Origin: Protula sp. h YS-2021
Taxonomy: Eukaryota > Annelida > Polychaeta > Sabellida > Serpulidae
Length of the DNA: 64,000 nucleotides
Reading direction: 5' to 3'
Assembly (NCBI GenBank): GCA_949752745.1
Contig: OX457027.1
Span: 85,753,094-85,817,093, forward strand
Each line of letters opens with the position of its first letter. Positions within the stretch are counted from its first letter, which is position 1. Of the stretch, positions 57,302 through 64,000 are shown one piece after another. The notes under the pieces are model-generated. The model worked only from the letters and a program-made list of their open reading frames with translations. It did no database searches and had not been told where the DNA came from. The position numbers and the translations under genes were made by a program.

Positions 57302-58540
57302 TTCAAAATTGTAGGGGGAAATGCATTTTGAAGTTTTTTTGTTTTTTTTTTTTTCAAAAACGACCCAAGAATAGAAAAATTGCCCGATCGACTAAAGAGC
57401 ACAAGCCGTAGGCAGTCACACCAAGAATCACCAAGAATCAAAATTGTACGGGTGGATGCATTTTGAATTATTTTCGAAATTTTTGCTTAAAAAATTCCCC
57501 AAAAATACAAACTAAAAAAGCATACGCCGTATGCACGACCCTTTAGGGGTGCCTCATACCAAAAATAGATGACATCGGGTCAAAAATGTAAGAGATACAT
57601 TTTAAAATTTATTTAAAAAATCCCAAAAAATTCAAAAATCATCCGATCGACTAAAAAAGCTCAAACCGTATGCACGACCGCTTAGGAAATCCTCACACCA
57701 AAAATAAATGACATCGAATTAAAATTGTAGTAGATACATTTTTTTCAAAATTTTTGCTTAAAAAAAATCCCCAAAAATACAAAAATCGTCCGATCGACTA
57801 AAAAAGCACAAGCCGTATGCATGACCCTTTAGGGGTGCCTCATACCAAAAAAAAATGACATCGGGTCAAAAGTGTAGCAGGAGATACATTTTTATTTTTT
57901 TTCTTTAAAAATTCGCCAAAAATTCAAAAATCCCCCCGATCGACTAGAAAAGCACAAGCCGTATGCACGACCCCTTAGGGATGCCTCACACCAAAAATAA
58001 ATGACATCGGATCAAAATTGTAATACTAGATGCATTTTGAAACAAAGTTTACAGCGAACTAACTAACTAACTAACTAACTAACTAATGGACGCCATCCGC
58101 AGACCGATAGGAATACCCCAGCTTAACGTAACGTAAGCCGGGCTAAAAACTTGAAATCAGAAATTCAAAAACTCGCCAAAAATACATTTTCAACGGCAAT
58201 GAAGAAAAACTTTGCAGTATACATTTGCGCCATATGTGCGTTCTTCTTGCGACGTTTGAGCCTTATCCAACGAACTGTTTTTGGAGATTTACCCTGCCAA
58301 AGTGAAAAATACACGAACACCCTCCCCCCCTACCATGTTAAAAAATTTGCCAAAAAATAGATTTTTTGAAGGAACGAAAAACGAACGAAAAAAACACGGA
58401 CATCATCTAGACATGTACCCCAGTATGTGTGTTTTGAGAAAAATAGACTCATTAATTTCATGAGAACGCACTGCGGACTGACGGACGGACACACCAAATA
58501 CTAAAAATGTCTCCCTTAGGGGGGAAGACATTTAAGTATT
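56571..58540 (-). mobile_element. P4: pearl-like element, copy 2
   Basis: Copy of 51950-53900 with longer homopolymers (C18 versus C14 near 57103; a ~40-A run at 57260-57299 versus about 23 near 52638) and TAAAAATGTC for TATATAGGTC near the hairpin. Confidence 0.65.
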
Positions 58541-58567
58541 ATGCAAGGTCATTATGAACCCCGTGTA

Positions 58568-58855
58568 CTTTCAGTTGGTCATTATGCTTTAGTCAACAGG
58601 ATGACTGTTAATTTTAGTCAATAATTTTCTAAGCTCCTAAAGTATTTTACAGACCTCTCTTTACATTTAAAACAAGGTTGGTCATTTCCCCATGTTTTTA
58701 AGCGCATTCCCTTAATTACGAATCCACATTAACTTTCAATTTTATGTCCTTTTGTGTCTGAATTTTGTCATCCCAACCGCACGATTTCATATCCAAACGC
58801 AACAGGTCCTTTGGCGTTAAGGGTTAGTAAAGAATTAGATTGTAGGCTCACATAA
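58568..58855. other. Unique flank, nothing recognised
   Basis: Sequence right of the block duplication; no gene or repeat supported. Confidence 0.35.
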
Positions 58856-58935
58856 GATGTGGCCAGACGGATATGAATGGGGACTCTTCGCCTACCAAGC
58901 GGGTGTCTTAACTGCTTGCACCACGAAGCTGAACT
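58856..58935 (-). repeat. Possible tRNA-derived SINE relic
   Basis: Minus strand GTGGTGCAAGCAGTTAAGAC, CACCCGCTTGGTAGGCGAAG and CCCCATTCATATCC follow the A-box, anticodon-arm and B-box layout of mollusc-type tRNA SINE heads, with a decayed B box. No full cloverleaf. Confidence 0.4.
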
Positions 58936-61900
58936 GACAGAATGAAACGTTTCATAAATCTTATTCTACACATTTCCAATAATCAACATAACGTAAAATC
59001 AAGCAAAGAAAACAAGATTCATCCATCTGTTTATTTTACAATGCCTCAGCGCTTTAAAGCTTATGTACTTCAAGTTTACTTATTTATGTATTTTTTCTTT
59101 TGGAAAACCCCTTTGTGTAAAAGGACCCCGATCTGTATAGAGTTCAGGTGAAAAGAGCCATTTACAAAAATTGATGAAATACGCTACTAAAGAAACAAGC
59201 CATACCATCAATAAATCACTGATCTTCTAACTACGCAATTAATCATTACATATTTTTCACAAGACTCCAAACTAGGAACAAAGCTGTCTTCGTAGATTTA
59301 GATATCATTGAACTCACAATAAAACTTAGAACCGTATCGTTAAAACTTGTGAAAATAACGGATTTATTCAAACTGAAATAAAACTTCAAGATAGCTTAGT
59401 TTAAAACAATGCCAAACCGCTAAAATGTCCACTTAAAATGTTCTTATCGAAATAAACACTCAATTAACACCTTTTTTTTTTAAAGAAAATCACTTGGAAA
59501 TCCAGTTTGATAAGAACATGCATCACTGTAGACTAGTTAATTATAGAACAGCAATAGCTGAAATAGATCCTGAATCGAGACTGGTTGATCTGGAGAGGCA
59601 AATGCAAATCCTCAATGCAACAACGCACGCGATGTAGCTTTACGAACAAGGTTTTCACGTTCAACAAACAGTTTCAGTTCCAACAACTGACGGTCAACAA
59701 AACTACTTTCCATGTTCAACAAATTTTAAAAACAAAACAGGATTTGGCCTGAATATTCAATTTCCCGTATGAAGGCGCTGAATAAGGCTATTCCTGCACT
59801 TGTTTCCACCTGCTGTCACTACAAAAATACTGATAGCAAAATATTATGGGAATACCATGTTTTCGCAACTGTTTCGCAATAGTATTTAATTTCAAATTTG
59901 CAACAGTATTAGCTGTTGTGTTCACAACAGCATCGATTATTACTTCACAACTGATTGCACGGCATATTTTAAGCACTTTTTGAACACGTTTGATGCAGCA
60001 TTTCTGAAATATCTGTGATGAATCCTTGTCAAAGCCAGACGATTGATCTACTCACAGGAAGTGGGTTATACAAACAACAGTACACTTATTAAACACTATC
60101 TACCGTAGCAACGATAATCCTGTGCTAAAATGTATCGCGATATATAAACTGTGATATATGCAACAAATAACGTTTACTTTGTACAATTTATTGAAGTGCC
60201 GGTCGCACAGACAGTCTGATCCTGGGGCTTACTGCGGTACGGCGTTCCAGAATTATTCCAAAACAAAGTGGAAATATGAATAATTGGACTCTTTAGGCGC
60301 ACTTTTTTCACATACAAATAAACACCGCCTTTCCAACTATTTTTGCAGTGGATTCCACGCACCGCAACTAAATATTGGCAGAATTACACGGAAGTATTCA
60401 TTTGCAAATGCGAGTACAGCTGCACCTTTTCTGTCGTCTACGCGGGTTTGCACGTAAAGCTTCAGAATATCACACTCTGAAACGTTCCTGGAGCATTTTT
60501 GGCCTCACTGCTCACTAACGGCGCACTCAAAGCTAGACATTTAATATGTCGAGTAAAATCAATGACAATATATCATAGACTTTGCAGATGTAAACTACAA
60601 AGCCATAAAGATTTTTTTTTTTTTTTTTTTGCAATTTTGCAGACACCATGATTTCATTTTTTTAATTAATTCACAGAACATTCTGCAATATAATTTGAAC
60701 AGAGTTCACTGTTCCCAGGGTTTATCCAAGAAAACAGAAACATGACATTGTTAAAGGCGCACTCATTTCAATGGTCAGATAACATTCAATTCACAACCAC
60801 AAAAGTTCCTTTTTTTTAAATGCTCCGTAAAATATTAATAACGACAAAAAAATTCACTTGTTCTTTTCGTTTTCGAGCACATTTTGTACGAAATTTTGAA
60901 AACACTGATTAAGGACATTGTGATACACACTGTTCCAAGTCCACCACAGAGCACTTTTGAAATGACGATCCACATATGTCGACTTATCCCAAGCGGTTTC
61001 CAGTACTGTAGGATATATTCCAAAAAATAATAATGCGTCATTTCAAAAATTGAAGTGCTCGTTTGCTTCACTCGGCATCGTGGATTGACACATCGCAGAC
61101 GATTGCTGGCAGCTACTCGCTTCCACTGAAATTGGTATAAAACAATTCTAAGTGTCAAATTCACATTAATTCATATTTAGAATGCGATCGTCACATTTTT
61201 GTCACCATTTCAAAGCTGTGAAAAAACTTGACAGAAGATCCATTACTAAATTGTGCTTTCACCTTTATTATCACTACATTTCGCTAATGCCAAGGCAGCA
61301 GCGGCTTTAATACCTGGTTTTGTGCAAGAAATTATTCGAAGACATGGAAACTATCCTGAGAACTTCTGGCAGCAGTGACTAGTTTTTTTTTTAAATAATC
61401 AAACAAATCAAATGGCCACTAACCAGGGTTCTACAAAATTATTCTGCACAGTGTGGATCTTAACTCAGAGCTGTTCTGCAGACCACATTGCCGGGAACTG
61501 TGAAGGTATGTGGTTGTCGGGATCGTCTTCGGGTAAACAGCTCGGTGTGTATGGATTTCTTTAATCAATGATAGGTGCACCGACCATATCGCCACACAGG
61601 CCACAAAACTTTTTCACAACCAAATTCCCTTATCTCAGAACCACAGAAGATTTTATAAATACTAAAATGCATGTTTTTTTCCTAGTGTCGCAATTTTTAC
61701 TGATGCGATTTGGGACAAGAATCGGATTCTGCCTTTGATTACGTCGAGGGCACCTTATCCGGGAAAAACAAACTATCATCTTTTCTGATCTTATTCGACA
61801 TATCCAATATTCATTATTCACAATTTAAATTACTCCAAAATGTTCCTGAGAATAAACTTCTGACGCCTATCACATTAAGCTCCACCAGAATGGTCAGTTC

Positions 61901-62109
61901 TCGGCACTTCAACATTTTCCCCATTAAACACAACAGATTTTCATCATCACATCTTTTAGTACACATTTTTTTATATTGTTTTTGATATTGTGAACTTTTC
62001 ACATTTACATTTCATCCGACAAGCACTTTCGTTACTATATGCCACATGATGAATGGAACAAGTTTCTTCTGAAATAACCATGCTAAATGGCATTTAAACT
62101 ATTGAGTGT
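58936..62109. other. Downstream region of the spenito-like gene; no gene recognised
   Basis: AT-rich, short open frames only (for example 60835-61164 minus, no motif). T20-type run near 60611-60631. Could include longer 3' UTR forms of the spenito-like gene, which sequence alone cannot show. Confidence 0.35.
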
Positions 62110-62115
62110 TTTATT
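62110..62115 (-). promoter_or_regulatory. Candidate polyadenylation signal AATAAA for the spenito-like gene
   Basis: On the minus strand AATAAA lies about 20 nt past the TAA stop (62135-62137). Using it would give a very short 3' UTR. AT-rich sequence further left offers other candidates, so usage is inferred only. Confidence 0.4.
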
Positions 62116-62134
62116 TTATGCATTGTGACAGCAC

Positions 62135-64000
62135 TTAAACTGCACCCCGAACTACTACCACAACCAGATGGTCATCTTTTGTCGTTTCAATCTCGAGGTT
62201 TGGTGCAGGCTTAGTCAAAAACTCGTAACCAAAAGCACACGGGGGGAAAGCATGAAGCACTCCAATATTCTGCTTGTCTTTACTCGGATTTGGTGGTAAT
62301 GAAATCACACCTGCTGCCTCCTTTTGCTTGAGATACGAAATAAGATTGCGGAGAGGTCTCTGCTGAATACTACTTTCCGAACTGGTCTCTTCTAAACCTT
62401 CATTAGGCCCAGCCATCGCGAGCAAAACAGCAAAACCGTCAGCGCCAGAAGTCGTGACACGTCGACCAACTTCCTCCAACTTGGGCTGGTCAAGTCTGAG
62501 ACGTTGTGTTATTTTAAGCATAACCATTTCAGTCGAGGTTTGGTCTCGCATCAGCGTATCCACAAGATGCACATTGCCACTGACAAGATGCATACGAGCT
62601 GCAAACGCGCTGTTTTTCAACACTAGAGCACCGCTCCAGACTACGGGTAAAGCCTTTGAAAGATCAGATATATTTGCTACTGTTTGCAAATCGACTGCAG
62701 GATTCAAAGTCGTATTTGTGCTGTCATCTGCTCTTTTTATATCTCTGCCGTCTGATTCGGACAATCTTGACTTGTCATTGAAGTTCTTATTTGATCCTCT
62801 ATCACTGGGCGACAACGTTCTCATGCGTTTCGAGCGAGACTCTCTCTCACCTTGGTCATGAACACGGCCATCTTGACTTTTGTAGGATCGGTCATCACCA
62901 CCAGAATTCCTATTTCGCTTTCGGTCATAGCTGTCACTATAGCGATCGAAATCGCTTTTGTTCGTCCTATGCTGATCATCAGGGTTTCTGTAAACTTCAC
63001 TTTTGTCACGCGTGCAAGAGCTACGATAATCACCGCGTGACGCATATTCGCGGTTCGACTCTTGTTCCGCCATTCCGTACGATGGTTTATCATCCTGCTG
63101 TGCTTCTCTCTGTGATTTAGATGGCATGTGGCTTTCATCTGCGTAATCTACACGAATTCGATGTTCAGTTCCGCTCAAACATGCCCCTTTCATTTCTGTG
63201 CAAGCTGCAGTTGCAGCGTCGACGGAGCCAAATAACACGTATGCATAGCCTTTGCCATGCGGCCACTCGATGCGCTCAATCACACCAAATCGATCAAATT
63301 CCGTTTCGAGAACTTCAGGTCTAACCCATGGGCCCAGGCCACCAACCCATAAACAATTCGTTGGTGTTGGCTTGCCATAGCCAATTTTACATTCAAAAAT
63401 ACCAATGTATCTCCCTGACATATCGCATTTCGCACGGTGTGCCATATCAACGTTGAAATATTTAATAAAAGCATAAGCATTTCCCTTTCCGGGTTGAGGG
63501 GGGCGTTTGATATCAATTTCTTCAATTGTACCGTATCTATCAAATATCCCTCTGAGATCATCTTCTCGAATGTTCACATCTATATTTCCTACGAACAGCG
63601 TCCGTGTGGCGTACTGGTCGTCTTCGGGCGGTATATGGTGAAGATGATGAGGAAATTTTTGATAACTTTGCTCGCGATCCCTTTCACCGTAACTCCCCGT
63701 ACTTGCATACTTTTCACTACGAGAATAGTAATCCCGATCGTTCTGCCGGTACCCCTTAGGCTGGTAATATTCCTTTGAATAACCATTTGGACTCCGCGTT
63801 CGACTTTGTCTTGGATAAACAGCCTCTACACGCACATCGCAATCAAACAGCACAAGGTTTTTACGCGCATACTTTGCTTCTCTGGCACGTTCCGAATCAG
63901 TGAAATTCACAAAAGCTATTCTGTTTTCGGGGTTGTTCACAATTTTCACAGTGAAGTCTCCAAATCTTTCAAATTCCTTGTATATGCCTTCTTTCAACAC
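62135..64000 (-). CDS. nito: Spenito/RBM15-like RNA-binding protein, C-terminal 621 residues (5' part beyond window)
   Basis: The reading frame is open to the right window edge, so the start lies outside; the first Met here is internal. Visible order: the end of a first RRM (residues 1-62), RRM2 (about 133-210, RNP2 TLFVGNI, RNP1 near 173-181), RRM3 (about 215-288, NCLWVGGL, then KGYAYVLFG), a long Arg/Ser/Asp-rich low-complexity linker (290-430), and a SPOC domain (about 449-618) ending in VVVVVRGAV. Three RRMs plus a C-terminal SPOC define the Spen family; the short linker points to the small members (Drosophila spenito, vertebrate RBM15/RBM15B) rather than giant Spen. Those proteins are nuclear, bind RNA through the RRMs, and act with the m6A methyltransferase complex and in transcript processing. 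No intron is seen over 1.86 kb. Gene symbol is by family resemblance; orthology to RBM15B versus RBM15 cannot be decided. Confidence 0.93.
   Translation of the reverse strand: MLKEGIYKEFERFGDFTVKIVNNPENRIAFVNFTDSERAREAKYARKNLVLFDCDVRVEAVYPRQSRTRSPNGYSKEYYQPKGYRQNDRDYYSRSEKYASTGSYGERDREQSYQKFPHHLHHIPPEDDQYATRTLFVGNIDVNIREDDLRGIFDRYGTIEEIDIKRPPQPGKGNAYAFIKYFNVDMAHRAKCDMSGRYIGIFECKIGYGKPTPTNCLWVGGLGPWVRPEVLETEFDRFGVIERIEWPHGKGYAYVLFGSVDAATAACTEMKGACLSGTEHRIRVDYADESHMPSKSQREAQQDDKPSYGMAEQESNREYASRGDYRSSCTRDKSEVYRNPDDQHRTNKSDFDRYSDSYDRKRNRNSGGDDRSYKSQDGRVHDQGERESRSKRMRTLSPSDRGSNKNFNDKSRLSESDGRDIKRADDSTNTTLNPAVDLQTVANISDLSKALPVVWSGALVLKNSAFAARMHLVSGNVHLVDTLMRDQTSTEMVMLKITQRLRLDQPKLEEVGRRVTTSGADGFAVLLAMAGPNEGLEETSSESSIQQRPLRNLISYLKQKEAAGVISLPPNPSKDKQNIGVLHAFPPCAFGYEFLTKPAPNLEIETTKDDHLVVVVVRGAV

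Larger units (their letters stand above)
53921..58567. repeat. Large tandem block, copy 2 (4.65 kb)
   Basis: Ends at GAACCCCGTGTA (58567), after which unique sequence CTTTCAGTTGG begins. Confidence 0.9.

Noticed and set aside
60835..61164. 109-codon minus-strand open frame as a gene
   Set aside because: No recognisable domain, AT-rich context, length compatible with chance.

Overview
This is animal nuclear DNA, intron- and repeat-bearing, with one clear host gene. A spenito/RBM15-type RNA-binding gene runs off the right edge on the minus strand (62135-64000). Nearly everything else I can identify is transposon-derived. The element set (Mag-like and other Ty3/Gypsy elements, BEL/Pao, LINEs with RNase H, a CR1-like LINE, and hairpin-(GTCC)n-tandem-core elements resembling the bivalve 'pearl' type) suggests a lophotrochozoan, most likely a mollusc and perhaps a bivalve. 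That placement is inference from repeat types, not from a marker gene.

Layout. (1) 355-9273: a decayed Ty3/Gypsy element with 147-148 bp LTRs. Its gag is split by a 4.0 kb DNA transposon (1207-5227) that carries a hAT-like transposase tail and an OTU-protease relic. That OTU relic is itself split by a 1.26 kb inverted-repeat element with a 9-bp target duplication. (2) 10386-14960: a 5'-truncated minus-strand LINE interrupted by a BEL/Pao element (10948-13646) with a 5-bp duplication. (3) 15000-21460: mostly unrecognised sequence with one pearl-like element (18055-18625) and a tRNA-like relic. (4) 21465-45290: three tandem units of an untyped ~0.5 kb repeat. Between units 1 and 2 lies a chimeric LINE (22045-28082), itself hit by a CR1-like LINE with a palindromic 3' repeat region. 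Unit 2 holds a minus-strand Ty3/Gypsy element (28331-44557), whose protease gene is split by a plus-strand BEL/Pao element (31900-43244) with a perfect CAGCG duplication. (5) 45970-46676: a small inverted-repeat transposon. (6) 47288-58567: a 51-bp minisatellite (roughly 140 units) with a 1.14 kb higher-order repeat, joined to a ~145-bp-unit tandem region and then duplicated as a ~4.6-5.8 kb block. (7) 58568-62134: no recognisable gene; then the spenito-like gene.

No transposon open reading frame is intact. The nest gives a relative chronology: the ~0.5 kb tandem repeat is older than the chimeric LINE and the Gypsy element; the BEL element is younger than that Gypsy element; the BEL in the first LINE is younger than that LINE. 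The near-identical minisatellite block copies look like the most recent event. Long reading frames in the minisatellite exist on both strands because 51 is divisible by three, and I do not treat them as genes.
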